From Carnobacterium funditum DSM 5970 (GTDB lineage Bacteria > Bacillota > Bacilli > Lactobacillales > Carnobacteriaceae): a stretch of 64,000 nucleotides of DNA. The notes under the pieces are model-generated. The model made no database searches, was not told the DNA's origin, and was given only the letters and a program-made list of their open reading frames with translations. Location of the stretch: assembly GCF_000744185.1 (NCBI RefSeq), contig NZ_JQLL01000001.1, forward strand, positions 1,116,001 through 1,180,000, written 5' to 3'. Of the stretch, positions 45,222-54,703 are shown one piece after another. Position numbers and translations under genes: made by a program. How positions within the stretch are numbered: position 1 is the first letter of the stretch; each line of letters opens with the position of its first letter.

Positions 45222-45314
45222 ATGAAAAAAAGAAATAAAGTATTAAAAACTTTATTAATACTTCTTATTTTACTTATATGTACTCCCGTAATTTTGTATT
45301 TAGCTTATAATTAA
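45222..45314 (+). CDS. 30-residue single-pass membrane peptide
   Basis: MKKRNKVLKTLLILLILL followed by ICTPVILYLAYN: a basic N-terminus and one hydrophobic helix. AGGTG stands 5 nt before the ATG. Too short for routine gene calling. Could be a toxin-like or regulatory membrane peptide; no homologue is recognised. It lies in a 990-bp interval (44782-45770) with no larger gene. Confidence 0.4.
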   Translation: MKKRNKVLKTLLILLILLICTPVILYLAYN

Positions 45315-45407
45315 GCAGTTATACAAAGCAAGGTAGACTAAAAAGCAGTTTATGATGTGAATTTGAGATACTATTTTTAAACATCTAATAAAATAAGGAG
45401 TTTTTTT

Positions 45408-45470
45408 GTGGGTGCAGGTTTATCAATTTTTTGTTTTCTTATGATTATTATAGCTGTAACAAAAATATAG
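45408..45470 (+). CDS. 20-residue hydrophobic peptide
   Basis: A GTG start 7 nt after AAGGAG encodes GAGLSIFCFLMIIIAVTKI. The very good ribosome site and wholly hydrophobic product resemble small membrane peptides or type I toxins. No antisense RNA is evident by eye. Confidence 0.4.
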   Translation: MGAGLSIFCFLMIIIAVTKI

Positions 45471-45504
45471 AAAATAAGCTTGAAATTAATAAAATATTTT
45501 TATA

Positions 45505-45572
45505 CAAATACATGAAATGAGATAGAATCATGTCTCTAGAACCTTGTTAATTCAAGGTTCTTTTTATTTAGT
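45505..45572 (+). repeat. Dispersed ACATGAAAT repeat, full copy with terminator
   Basis: TACATGAAATGAGATAGAAT, then CATGTCTCTAGAACCTT and AAGGTTCTTTTTATTT. The AGAACCTT/AAGGTTCT stem plus T-run makes a rho-independent terminator. Confidence 0.75.
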
Positions 45573-45675
45573 GAACACATAATTTTGTACGTACATATGT
45601 ATCAAAAATAATTGTTTTTGATACAGTTTTTTATTTATCTATTAAATAAAACTGTTAATTCTAAATAACAACACA

Positions 45676-45720
45676 AATGACGCCTAAATACACTATAAAA
45701 ATTGTATTTAGACGTCATTT
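45676..45720. terminator. Terminator after the ABC exporter genes
   Basis: AAATGACGCCTAAATAC (45676-45692) pairs with GTATTTAGACGTCATTT (45704-45720), one mismatch, about 50 bp past the permease stop. Confidence 0.7.
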
Positions 45721-45770
45721 ATTTAGTAAACTTAAGTTCTTTTTTGACAATAAAAATTCTTCAGTTAATT

Positions 45771-47051
45771 TTACTCTTTAGAAATTGATTTACGCTCACT
45801 TTTGAAAATACTCCAAGAACGCTTGAACGTTTTCAACAAGTTTGTATCTGAGTATACGAGTACGTTTGAACGGTAAAGGATTAAGGAAATCCAAGTCGTC
45901 AATACAGTGAATGAAAGGGTTGCAACCAATGAAATCCCTATACCAGTTGAAGATATATTTTCTGCTGCAATTCTAAAAGGCATGATAAATGGGGTGAAAA
46001 GTGGGACGAAAGATAAAATTTCCACTATTAAATGATCCGGATTAACAAAAGCAAACATTCCACCGTAAAATCCCGCGACTGCAATAAACGCTACTGGTGA
46101 GACAGCTTTATTGACATCTTCTATCTTCGTAACAAGCGAACCAAAGAAAGCAGCAAGTACGACGTAAAGAAAAATACCCAATAAAAATAAAACGATAGAA
46201 ATTCCGATAAAGGAAGCAGTAAGTTCACTTAAATCAACAAACGAAAGAACGTCCTTGATGAAATCTATCTTTTTCAACTGGGTGAAAGCAATAATAGCTA
46301 TCACAGCGTATGCCATAATTTGTGTTAGACAAACTAGTAAAATCCCAACAAGTTTACCGAAAAAGTGAGTTGTACTGGAAACACTAGAAAGAATAACTTC
46401 CATGATACGAGTCCCTTTTTCTGAGGCAATTTCTTGTGCAATAATAGAAGAATACGTTGTAATAAAAATAAAAATGGCGATACTGATAAGATAGGCAGCT
46501 CCGTTTCTAACGAGAGAGCCCGTTAAGTCGGAATCATCTTCCGTCTCTATGACACCTTTTTCTATACTGACTATAGATTCAGAAAACTGGATAGGAGACG
46601 TGATTGCTCCGATTTCTTGCTCGGAGAGCGCTAATTCTCGTCCTTTTAATTGCGTTTGATAACTGGTTAGTAAAGATCTCAATATTTCAGCATTTGGCGT
46701 ACCTTGCATATCTGTACTTACATATTCGCCTTCTACAAAATTATCGTTAACTTGAATAGTTGCATACCCTTCAATTTCTTCGTTTCCCAGCGCTTTTTTT
46801 GCATCTGCTATGGATTGAATATCTTCATCAATTGTTAGACCTTCTTTTTTAGAAGAGAGTAGGGCCATAACTTGGTCATTTTCAGTAATGACAGCAATAG
46901 GTAAAGATTCATCTTCAGAGTTACTGACAAAATAACCTATTCCTAGTCCAATACCTAAAATAATTAAGGGAGCTATAATCATAACCACAAAGCCAATGGA
47001 TTGGACATTTTTACGATAAGATTCTTTTAAAATAACCCAGAATTTATTCAT
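45771..47051 (-). CDS. ABC-2 type exporter permease (NatB-like)
   Basis: A 426-residue permease of the ABC2_membrane_3 type: TM1 near residue 20-40, a large extracytoplasmic domain (about 45-180), then five or six C-terminal helices (about 185-400). The SEKGTRIMEVILSSVS motif after TM2 is diagnostic of the NatB/YhaP group, exporters of Na+ or unknown compounds. The ATG at 47051 overlaps the ATPase stop (47044) and GGTGAG precedes it; coupling is likely. Substrate unknown. Confidence 0.88.
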   Translation of the reverse strand: MNKFWVILKESYRKNVQSIGFVVMIIAPLIILGIGLGIGYFVSNSEDESLPIAVITENDQVMALLSSKKEGLTIDEDIQSIADAKKALGNEEIEGYATIQVNDNFVEGEYVSTDMQGTPNAEILRSLLTSYQTQLKGRELALSEQEIGAITSPIQFSESIVSIEKGVIETEDDSDLTGSLVRNGAAYLISIAIFIFITTYSSIIAQEIASEKGTRIMEVILSSVSSTTHFFGKLVGILLVCLTQIMAYAVIAIIAFTQLKKIDFIKDVLSFVDLSELTASFIGISIVLFLLGIFLYVVLAAFFGSLVTKIEDVNKAVSPVAFIAVAGFYGGMFAFVNPDHLIVEILSFVPLFTPFIMPFRIAAENISSTGIGISLVATLSFTVLTTWISLILYRSNVLVYSDTNLLKTFKRSWSIFKSERKSISKE

Positions 47052-47943
47052 TAAACTCACCAGCTTTCATTCTAAATATTTCCTCCAGAGAGGGTGGTTG
47101 CTGATCAAAAGTTGTAATATAACCATCTTGAGTGACACGTTTAAAAATATCTTTTCCATATTCAGCGGAGGTTAGCGTTAGGGTATATGTTTGTTCACCT
47201 GTTTGTTTTACATTTTGTACTCCTGGCATATCTTCTAAAACTTTTTTTTCTAATGGAGTTTCTAAGTATAGTTTTGTTCGTCCGAATTGTTCTCGTATAT
47301 CTTGAACAGTCCCATTTAAGACAACTTCTCCATCACGTAACATAACTAGGTGGTCACACAATTCTTCTACGTTATTCATATTATGACTAGAAAAAATAAT
47401 ACTAGCTCCTCGTTCTTTTGCTTCCATAATACCTTTTTCAAGTAAATCAGCGTTTACTGGATCAAGGCCACTGAATGGTTCGTCAAGGATAATGAGCTTT
47501 GGATCATGAATTAATGTAGAGATTAATTGAATCTTTTGTTGATTCCCTTTGGATAACGTTTTCACTTTATCTGTTTTCTTTCCTTTTACCTTAAACTTAT
47601 CCATCCACTCGTCTATATGGGGTTCAATATCTTTTTTACTTTTTCCTCTTAATTGTGCAAAATACAATAATTGCTTTTCAATAGTAACTTTAGGATAGAG
47701 TCCTCTTTCCTCTGGCAAATAGCCTACTTGATTGTATTCGGATCTACTCAATGGTTTATTATCCCAAAGCACTTCCCCTTGATCTGGGTGTAGTAAATCA
47801 AGAATGAGACGAAAGGTTGTGGTCTTTCCGGATCCGTTTTGTCCAATCAATCCTAGGATAGTTCCTCCAGGAACAGTGAAATTAACGGCATCAACGGCTG
47901 TAAGTTCGCCAAATGTCTTCTTTAAATTTTTTACTTCTAGCAT
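47044..47943 (-). CDS. ABC transporter ATP-binding protein (NatA-like)
   Basis: A 299-residue ATPase. Walker A GQNGSGKTTTFRLIL (about residues 34-48), Q-loop VGYLPEERGLYPK, signature LSKGNQQKIQLIS, Walker B LIILDEPFSGLDPVN, switch His in SSHNMN. An extra C-terminal domain of about 80 residues (DUF4162) follows, typical of NatA/YhaQ. It pairs with the downstream permease. The 688-bp interval to 48631 carries only a doubtful small ORF and a hairpin. Confidence 0.93.
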   Translation of the reverse strand: MLEVKNLKKTFGELTAVDAVNFTVPGGTILGLIGQNGSGKTTTFRLILDLLHPDQGEVLWDNKPLSRSEYNQVGYLPEERGLYPKVTIEKQLLYFAQLRGKSKKDIEPHIDEWMDKFKVKGKKTDKVKTLSKGNQQKIQLISTLIHDPKLIILDEPFSGLDPVNADLLEKGIMEAKERGASIIFSSHNMNNVEELCDHLVMLRDGEVVLNGTVQDIREQFGRTKLYLETPLEKKVLEDMPGVQNVKQTGEQTYTLTLTSAEYGKDIFKRVTQDGYITTFDQQPPSLEEIFRMKAGEFNE

Positions 47944-48224
47944 TGCTTCTCCTCCTTAGAAATAGTTTATAAAAATAAAGTACCTATTTAATACTAACAT
48001 GGATAGATAGACAAAAGGTTCTTATATGATAATTTCAAAAACTAGCACTTAACCAGTAAGTTATTATTTAGATTGGCCATATTTTCTAGCAAAGTATTGC
48101 CAATCCAGATCCTTGATTTAACATAACACTTTTTTTAAAAATATTAGAAGTAAAGAGATTTAGAGATATCTATCAATACGATATAATAAATACTATTAAA
48201 AAAATATGGAAAGAAGGTTATAAA

Positions 48225-48371
48225 TTGAATAATTCTTCTGGAAAAGAAAGTAACCCTTTAAATAGTTTGGGTAAAAAAATAAAGAATCACCACAATGACT
48301 TAATAAAGAGAGTTAAAAGGAACTGGACAAACAGAAAACGGATTTTTTATGGCGCTACTTTGTCCTTGTAA
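48225..48371 (+). CDS. Doubtful 48-residue basic ORF
   Basis: A TTG start with AAGAAGG 7 nt upstream encodes a Lys/Arg/Asn-rich peptide (SLGKKIKNHHNDLIKRV). The downstream frame remains partly open after a shift (NGFFMALLCPCNQGDME), so it may be the decayed start of a longer gene. No family recognised. Confidence 0.25.
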   Translation: MNNSSGKESNPLNSLGKKIKNHHNDLIKRVKRNWTNRKRIFYGATLSL

Positions 48372-48510
48372 TCAAGGAGATATGGAGAGCGTTCCATTAA
48401 AACTTTAGCAATAATTATAAGCAACAAAAAGGAAATATAATGGATACAGTTTTATTAAAGCAATCTGCTGCTACAATAGGATACAAATTTTATGTAGATG
48501 GTTAGGAAAA

Positions 48511-48543
48511 CTAACTGTCTACATTAAAAATGTAGACAGTTAG
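48511..48543. terminator. 15-bp perfect hairpin
   Basis: CTAACTGTCTACATT, AAA loop, and its exact complement. It could terminate leftward transcription, since the minus strand then reads TTTTCC. Confidence 0.55.
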
Positions 48544-48631
48544 CATCAGAGAAAATGTTTAACTATTAATAGTGTCTTTTTACGATTGTCTTTTTTAACT
48601 TTTAGTACTAGTTTTTATATTAAAACTATCA

Positions 48632-50950
48632 CTATTGCTTAGACCCCTCAACAAGGACTTCTTTATTGTTATGCATAAAAATCAAATCTTCACCTGATAT
48701 TAATTCATAAACCGTTTGTTGTTCAGTTAATATAACCTTAAACCAACTATCCTTAAAATGAATTTTAAAGCTCAACTCTTTCCATTCTTTAGGTAACCGG
48801 GGAGAAAAAGTTAACTTATCTTCCTGTATTGCCATTCCTGCAAATCCATATACCATACTCATCCAAGTTCCGCCCATGTTAGCAGCATGAATGCCATCTT
48901 TTGTGTTTCCCTGTTGATCAGTAAGATCCATCAAAGCAGTATCCATAAAGTAACGATACGCTTTTTCTTTCTCGCCTATTTCACTTGCCATCATGCCGAA
49001 AACAGATCTAGATAGAGAAGAATCATGGGTTGTGATAGCTTCATAATAATGGTAATCCCGTGTTTTTTGTTCTTGCGAAATTTGTTTAGAGTGCAACAAT
49101 TGGGCTAATACCACATCTGCTTGTTTGTTGACTTGGTAACGATAAATCATTAATGGATGATAATGCTGTAACAAAGGATATTTTTCTTTGGGTGTATTTT
49201 CAAAGTCCCATACCGTTTTATCGAAAAATGTATCGTCTTGTTTCGTTAATTGTTTTTCTTCGTCAAAAGGTAAATTCATATTTTTTGCAGCATTTTCCCA
49301 AAGTTGAATCTCATTTTTTTCAACAGCTATTGTTTTGGTTTTTTCAATTAATCCTTCTTTTGGTAGACTTAATACTTCTTTGGCTAATTTAACAGCGTAT
49401 TCTAAATTTGTTTTTACCATACGATTAGTGTAGTAATTATTATTAACAAGAGCGGTATATTCATCCGGACCAGTTACGCCATTAATACAAAACGTGTTCT
49501 CTTTTCCAGGAATGTAATCCCCAAACTCCATCCAAAAACGAGCCGTTTCAACTAAAATTTCAAATCCTTCATGGTATCTAAAATCCTTATCATTTGTAGC
49601 TTCTAGATAGAGCTTTACTCCATAGGCAATATCAGCATTAATATGAAACTGTGCAGTCCCTGCTGGATAATAAGCACTACATTCTTCTCCATTGATTGTT
49701 CGCCATGGGAATAAGACGCCTTGTTCTACTCCCATTTCTCTAGCTCGATTTCTTGCTTTTTCTAAAATAGAATAACGGTATAAGAGCAACGACTTGGCAG
49801 TTTTAGGTTGAGTATAAACAAAAAAGGGAAGCATGTACATTTCTGTATCCCAGAAATAATGTCCTTCATACCCGTCACCAGTTAGTCCTTTAGCTGGAAT
49901 ATTAGTTAACCCATCACGTCCCGCTGCTTGATTTAAATGAAACAAATTAAAACGTAGTCCTTTTTGCAATAAATCGTCGCCTTTAATTTGAATATCGCTT
50001 TGCTCCCAAAAAGAATCCATCGTTTTCAAATGCTTCTCTTTAAGTTTTTTATAGCCTATTTTTTCTACTTCTTGTAACGTCTCTCCTAATTGTTTAGTAC
50101 TAGTTTGATCTTGTTCAGACTCAGAATAAAATGAACTATACCCGGTTAAAATCTCAATTCTTTCCGTTTTTCCTTCAGTACCTTTTATAGTAAGTTCATT
50201 TATAATCTTTTCATCTGTCTTTATGCAGCGGATTTTTTTGTTGGATGATGAGATATTAACTTTTTGTCCCACGACTACTCGTAAGTTGCTTTTTTTTGTC
50301 ACTAAAACTAAACATGCTTGATTTTCTTCATAAGCTAAATGAGTACGAAAATCACGTTTTTCACGTTTAATTACTCGAGGATCATCTATTAAAGTCTCGA
50401 CAGTAGATGGCAAGCTTACCTGGCCATCTAAACAGGTTTTAAATGTCAGTTCTCCATTAAAATTTACCGGTGTTAATTGATAAGAAACGGCTAATATTTC
50501 GGGAATATCATAAGAAATAAATCGTTCGATAGCTACATCGATTACTTTTCCATCTGAACTTTCCCATGTAAAAGAACGTTTAAGAATCCCTTCTTTCATA
50601 TTTAAGACGCGCTTGTGTTTTGATACAGTACCTGTTTCTAACTGAAACCACTCTCCATCAATTGCAAAACTCATTTCTTTTCCATTAGGAATCTGGCAAA
50701 TAGTTTGGGCATTTTCAGCATATCCATAGGCTGTTTCCCCATAAACAATAGGCGTTGTTTCAAAAAAACCGTTTGCATAGGTCCCTTCATTTGTTGTGAA
50801 TGTTTTGTTTAAAAAACCTTCTTCTAAACTGCCTCGCGTTCCAATGTGTCCATTTCCTAGCGAAAAAAGAGTTTCATTGTGTCTTATTAGGTCAGGCTCT
50901 ATAGTTTCTTCCCAAATTTCCCATTCTGTTCCTTTCAGTAACTGGTCCAT
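48632..50950 (-). CDS. GH65 disaccharide phosphorylase (maltose-phosphorylase type)
   Basis: A 772-residue GH65 enzyme. The N-terminal beta-sandwich (about 1-270) with GNGHIGTRGSLEEG is followed by a linker and the (alpha/alpha)6 barrel containing FWDTEMYMLPFFVYTQP and LFPWRTINGEE. The catalytic acid Glu is in GVTGPDEYTALVNNNYYTN (about residue 488), and phosphate-binding residues follow in ITTHDSSLSRSVFG. It phosphorolyses an alpha-glucosyl disaccharide, giving beta-glucose 1-phosphate. Maltose is the usual substrate in Lactobacillales; kojibiose, nigerose or trehalose variants cannot be excluded by eye. It lies downstream of a GH13 glucosidase and a LacI regulator, and no beta-phosphoglucomutase is adjacent. 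Confidence 0.9.
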   Translation of the reverse strand: MDQLLKGTEWEIWEETIEPDLIRHNETLFSLGNGHIGTRGSLEEGFLNKTFTTNEGTYANGFFETTPIVYGETAYGYAENAQTICQIPNGKEMSFAIDGEWFQLETGTVSKHKRVLNMKEGILKRSFTWESSDGKVIDVAIERFISYDIPEILAVSYQLTPVNFNGELTFKTCLDGQVSLPSTVETLIDDPRVIKREKRDFRTHLAYEENQACLVLVTKKSNLRVVVGQKVNISSSNKKIRCIKTDEKIINELTIKGTEGKTERIEILTGYSSFYSESEQDQTSTKQLGETLQEVEKIGYKKLKEKHLKTMDSFWEQSDIQIKGDDLLQKGLRFNLFHLNQAAGRDGLTNIPAKGLTGDGYEGHYFWDTEMYMLPFFVYTQPKTAKSLLLYRYSILEKARNRAREMGVEQGVLFPWRTINGEECSAYYPAGTAQFHINADIAYGVKLYLEATNDKDFRYHEGFEILVETARFWMEFGDYIPGKENTFCINGVTGPDEYTALVNNNYYTNRMVKTNLEYAVKLAKEVLSLPKEGLIEKTKTIAVEKNEIQLWENAAKNMNLPFDEEKQLTKQDDTFFDKTVWDFENTPKEKYPLLQHYHPLMIYRYQVNKQADVVLAQLLHSKQISQEQKTRDYHYYEAITTHDSSLSRSVFGMMASEIGEKEKAYRYFMDTALMDLTDQQGNTKDGIHAANMGGTWMSMVYGFAGMAIQEDKLTFSPRLPKEWKELSFKIHFKDSWFKVILTEQQTVYELISGEDLIFMHNNKEVLVEGSKQ

Positions 50951-51073
50951 TTATTTTCTCCTTCTTTTACCCGTATTTTTAATTAAACGTAATCTGATTT
51001 ATTCATCTATTGCCTATTTAATTTAGTAACTACGTATCGCTACAAAAAGTCTTTAGTCCTTATTAGAAGAACC

Positions 51074-52693
51074 CTATTTTTTTATACAAAACGTTTCATA
51101 AGGTTCCAAATACAAGTCACTTAAATCATAAGATTTTCTTGTACTATTTGAAATAATTGGTTGACTTTTGTCTGATTGGGCACTTAACGATAAGCTAGTT
51201 GGTTCTTCAGAAAAGTTTGCAACAACTAGCCACGTCTCATTTTGATACGTCCTTTCATATGCAAAAATCGTTGGATGATTAGGTAACAGCAACTTGAAAT
51301 CACCAAATACAAGTGATGGATTTTCTTTACGTAGTTTAATCAATTGCTGATACGTATAAAAAATAGAATTTTTGTCTTCTAAAGCTTGTTTGACATTAAT
51401 TCCATTGTAATTTGGGTTTACTGAGAGCCAAGGTATACCAGTAGTAAAATCAGCCTGTTGGGTATTATCCCATTGCATCGGTCTACGAGCATTGTCTCGT
51501 CCTTTTGTGTTGATTGATTTTATTATCTCTTCTTTATCATGAACCAATTCTAGACGTTCACGGTATAAATTAATCGTCTCGATATCGCTTGCTTCCGAAA
51601 TATCTTCGATTGGCTGATTAGTCATTCCAATTTCTTCACCTTGATAAATATAGGGGGTTCCTTTCATAAAATGAAGTAAAATTGCAAACATTTTAGCGCT
51701 TTCTACTCGATAATTTTGATCGTTTCCCCACCGTGAAACAATTCTAGGTGTATCATGATTGTTCCAAAACAAGCTGTTCCACCCGGAGTCACCAAGCTCT
51801 ACTTGCCATTTAGCTAAGACTTTTTTTAATTCTACTAAATTAAGAGGCTTCAAGTCCCATTTACTTTTTCCTGGTTGCTCATCTAGGCTTATATGTTCAA
51901 ATTGAAAAATCATTGATAATTCATTTCTTTTTGGATCAGAAAATTTCTTACCGCTATCAATTGTAGCACCCCATGTTTCGCCCACTGTCATTACGTCATA
52001 CTGACTGATTGTTTCTTGGTTCATTTCTTGAATAAACTCGTGCAGTCGTGGTCCGTTATTTGTAACGTTATTATCTAAGTCTTTGCTAATCTGATCGATA
52101 ACATCCATGCGGAATCCACCAATTCCCTTGTCTAACCAAAAATTCATCATTTCATAGATATCTTTTCTCACAGCTGGGTTTTCCCAATTCAGATCTGGCT
52201 GCTTTTTGCTAAACATGTGCAAGTAATATTGTCCGCTTGCTTCATCAAACTCCCAAGCAGAACCGCTAAAAGATGAGGTTAATTCACTTGGTCTTTTTCC
52301 ATCAACGGGATCTCGCCAGATATAATATTCACGGTATTCGTTGTCTCTACTTTGTTTTGATTCTACAAACCAGTTATGTTCATCTGATGTGTGATTGACT
52401 ACTAAATCCATTATAATATGGATTCCCTTTTTCCTAGCTTTTTCTATCAACTCATCCATGTCTTTCATCGTTCCGAACTCAGCGTTGATGGCTTGATAAT
52501 CACTAATATCATAGCCATTGTCATCGTTTGGAGATTGGTAAACAGGACTAAGCCATATAGCATTAATCCCTAATAACTCTAAATAATCCAACCGTTTGAT
52601 AATCCCTTGCACATCACCTATTCCGTCTCCATTAGAGTCTTGGAAACTCCTTGGATAGATTTGATAGACTACTGCATTCTGCCACCATTTCAT
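51074..52693 (-). CDS. GH13 alpha-glucosidase (oligo-1,6-glucosidase type)
   Basis: A 539-residue GH13 subfamily 31-type enzyme. Region I DLVVNHTSDEH, region II GGFRMDVID with the nucleophile Asp near residue 199, region III TVGETWG with the acid/base Glu near residue 252, and region IV WNNHDTPRIVSRWG with the Asp stabiliser. The Val after DLV in region I (rather than Thr/Phe) suggests alpha-1,6 preference, as in oligo-1,6-glucosidases. No signal peptide is seen, so it acts on imported oligosaccharides. It is 124 bp upstream of the GH65 gene on the same strand. A trehalose-6-phosphate hydrolase role is less likely. Confidence 0.88.
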   Translation of the reverse strand: MKWWQNAVVYQIYPRSFQDSNGDGIGDVQGIIKRLDYLELLGINAIWLSPVYQSPNDDNGYDISDYQAINAEFGTMKDMDELIEKARKKGIHIIMDLVVNHTSDEHNWFVESKQSRDNEYREYYIWRDPVDGKRPSELTSSFSGSAWEFDEASGQYYLHMFSKKQPDLNWENPAVRKDIYEMMNFWLDKGIGGFRMDVIDQISKDLDNNVTNNGPRLHEFIQEMNQETISQYDVMTVGETWGATIDSGKKFSDPKRNELSMIFQFEHISLDEQPGKSKWDLKPLNLVELKKVLAKWQVELGDSGWNSLFWNNHDTPRIVSRWGNDQNYRVESAKMFAILLHFMKGTPYIYQGEEIGMTNQPIEDISEASDIETINLYRERLELVHDKEEIIKSINTKGRDNARRPMQWDNTQQADFTTGIPWLSVNPNYNGINVKQALEDKNSIFYTYQQLIKLRKENPSLVFGDFKLLLPNHPTIFAYERTYQNETWLVVANFSEEPTSLSLSAQSDKSQPIISNSTRKSYDLSDLYLEPYETFCIKK

Positions 52694-52746
52694 ACTTTAA
52701 TTCCTCATTTCTTTAACTTTTTCTATTGTTTTCTTTTAAGGTTGGT

Positions 52747-52990
52747 TTATTTAATTGCACCCTGTGTAACCCCACTGATGATCCACTTTTGTGCAATGAT
52801 ATAAACAATTAGCATAGGTAAGCTAGCTAATAAATAAGACGAAAATGCCAAAGTATAATTTGTACTAAATTGAGATTCAAAAATATATTGAGTTAAAGGG
52901 ATTGTTGCCATATCACTGTTCCCACTCAAAATGACTAATGGCAACATGTTTATAGAGCATGGAACAAACATTGCGCTAATGATGTAATCA
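52747..52990 (-). pseudogene. C-terminal remnant of a sugar ABC permease (MalG type)
   Basis: About 80 residues from the end of a carbohydrate ABC permease: MLPLVILSGN, ATIPLTQYIFESQF, two membrane helices (AFSSYLLASLPMLIVYIIAQ) and the family's terminal KWIISGVTQGAIK. Everything before it, including the EAA loop, is missing; it begins directly after the LacI gene stop. The binding protein and partner permease are also absent, so a deletion has removed the importer from this alpha-glucoside locus. Confidence 0.8.
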
Positions 52991-52994
52991 CCAA

Positions 52995-54008
52995 TTAAAG
53001 TGAATCTATCACTTTAACGCTCTTTCTTTCAATGATTTTAAATGGAAGATACACTTCTTTATTTATCAGTTCTTTTTCATCTATTTGATGGAATAACATT
53101 TCTGCAGCGGTGTATCCCATATCATACAAAGGCTGCTCAATTGTTGTCAACGGTGGGTAGACCATCTGTGATACTAAAATATTATCGTAACCAATTATAG
53201 ATAACTCTTCAGGTATATTAATCTTTTTTTCATGTGCCGTTGCAATTGCTCCAGCAGCCATTTCATCACTAGCAGAAAAGATTGCGGTCATTTCCGGGAA
53301 ATTTTCTAAAAGCGTTACAACATTCGATCTCCCATCTTCAAAGCTAAAGTTGTTCCCGACAATAATACGTTCCTCATTGTAGAATAGATGATGATCTTTC
53401 AATGCCTCTTTGTATCCTCTGATTCGTGGTTCTCCAGAAATCTTATCGTTAGGATCACCGCTGAGCATACCGATATTTTTATGGCCCTTGCCGATTAAAT
53501 ATTCTACAGCAGCATAGGAAGCTTGATAATCATCAACTTTTACGAAAGGCAGCTTGTATTTTTCTGAAAATGTAGATAATAATACGATAGGAATGTTTAT
53601 TTTTTTGATGTATTTAATATTTTCATCCGTTAAATTTTCACTTGTAAAGATAATGCCATCTACTCTTTTTTCTTTTAATGTCTTTAAATACTCCATTGTT
53701 CTTTCTTGGTTAGAATAGGTGTAGCAAACGATAATGCTATACTTCCTTGACTGAGATAGATTTTCAATTCCATTCAGCAAATCGTGCGTAAGCATACTTG
53801 CAATATTTGGTACGATAACGCCAATAGTATTTGTCTTATTTGTGATTAAGCTACGAGCAATTTCATTAGTCTCATAATCTAATTCTTTCATAGCTTGTTG
53901 AACCTTTTGTTTTGTTTCTTCTGAAAAACCGGGCTTATTATTTATTACGCGAGAAACTGTCGCAATAGAGGTTTGCGCTTTCAAGGCAACATCACGAATG
54001 GTAACCAT
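52995..54008 (-). CDS. LacI-family regulator of the alpha-glucoside genes
   Basis: A 337-residue LacI/GalR protein. The N-terminal helix-turn-helix begins VTIRDVALKAQTSIATVS with the hinge helix NEIARSLITN. The periplasmic-binding-protein-like core follows from about residue 60 (TIGVIVPNIASMLTHDLLNG to the C-terminal FKIIERKSV). It likely represses the downstream genes until a malto- or isomalto-oligosaccharide binds. A perfect operator-like palindrome lies 40 bp upstream of its start, implying autoregulation of the operon. Confidence 0.92.
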   Translation of the reverse strand: MVTIRDVALKAQTSIATVSRVINNKPGFSEETKQKVQQAMKELDYETNEIARSLITNKTNTIGVIVPNIASMLTHDLLNGIENLSQSRKYSIIVCYTYSNQERTMEYLKTLKEKRVDGIIFTSENLTDENIKYIKKINIPIVLLSTFSEKYKLPFVKVDDYQASYAAVEYLIGKGHKNIGMLSGDPNDKISGEPRIRGYKEALKDHHLFYNEERIIVGNNFSFEDGRSNVVTLLENFPEMTAIFSASDEMAAGAIATAHEKKINIPEELSIIGYDNILVSQMVYPPLTTIEQPLYDMGYTAAEMLFHQIDEKELINKEVYLPFKIIERKSVKVIDSL

Positions 54009-54047
54009 CTGTATTCACTTCCTATTCTATCTTTAATTAACCTCAAC

Positions 54048-54059
54048 GTAAACGTTTAC
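54048..54059. promoter_or_regulatory. LacI-type/cre operator palindrome
   Basis: GTAAACGTTTAC, a perfect 12-bp palindrome with the central CG of LacI-family operators, 40 bp upstream of the regulator start. CcpA could also bind. Confidence 0.7.
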
Positions 54060-54249
54060 TCAAATTGATATTAACATAGTTTGTTAGCGTTTTCGATGTT
54101 TTTCTTATATTATTTCAAATTAATTATTAGAGTTATTAATAACTGTAAACTAAAATTTTAGATAACAGCAAAAATAGAACTACATACCTTAAACTATGTA
54201 CCGACCTTTAGAAGTCAGGCTTAAAATTATAATACCCCGTTTTTTTATC

Positions 54250-54322
54250 TTAATACATGAAATTTATATAAAATTGTGTATCTAGAATCTTATTAAAATA
54301 TTGTACATGAGATTGCATGTTC
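54250..54322 (+). repeat. Dispersed ACATGAAAT repeat, with second dyad
   Basis: ATACATGAAATTTATATAAA, then GTGTATCTAGAATCTT; 25 bp further TACATGAGATTGCATGT gives a second short dyad. The copy abuts the RpiR-like fragment. No gene is seen between 54060 and 54332. Confidence 0.65.
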
Positions 54323-54332
54323 AAAAAAAATT

Positions 54333-54703
54333 GTGTTTTTTTCACTTGGAATTACAACTAATAGTACCCGTACATTTATACAAAAGTTAGAACATTATAA
54401 TAAGCTTTGCTTGATACCTACGGATAGAGACAATGCTTTGGCATTAGCAAGAAATCTCGATGATGGTTTCCTTGCTATCTTTATCACCTTAAGTGGAAAT
54501 ACAGAAATTCTTATACAATGCGCTAATTTACTTAAGCAAAAAGGAATTAATATTATTTCTATAACGGGTTTAGAGAATAATTATATACACAAACAGACAA
54601 TCATTCAGATTCCACTGCTGATATACAATCTAGACTATATATTGACTTCATGTTAGAAATAATTTTTAATTTTATTGCTATTTCAGACGAAATAAATAGC
54701 TAA
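54333..54703 (+). pseudogene. SIS-domain fragment of a MurR/RpiR-family regulator
   Basis: Only the sugar-isomerase domain is left: SLGITTNSTRTFIQKLEHY (phosphosugar-binding Ser region), FITLSGNTEILIQCANLLKQKG and INIISITGLENNY. A frameshift near 54596 moves the ending (DSTADIQSRLYIDFMLEIIF) into another frame, which stops at 54703. The N-terminal helix-turn-helix is absent. Whatever sugar locus it controlled is gone. Confidence 0.75.
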
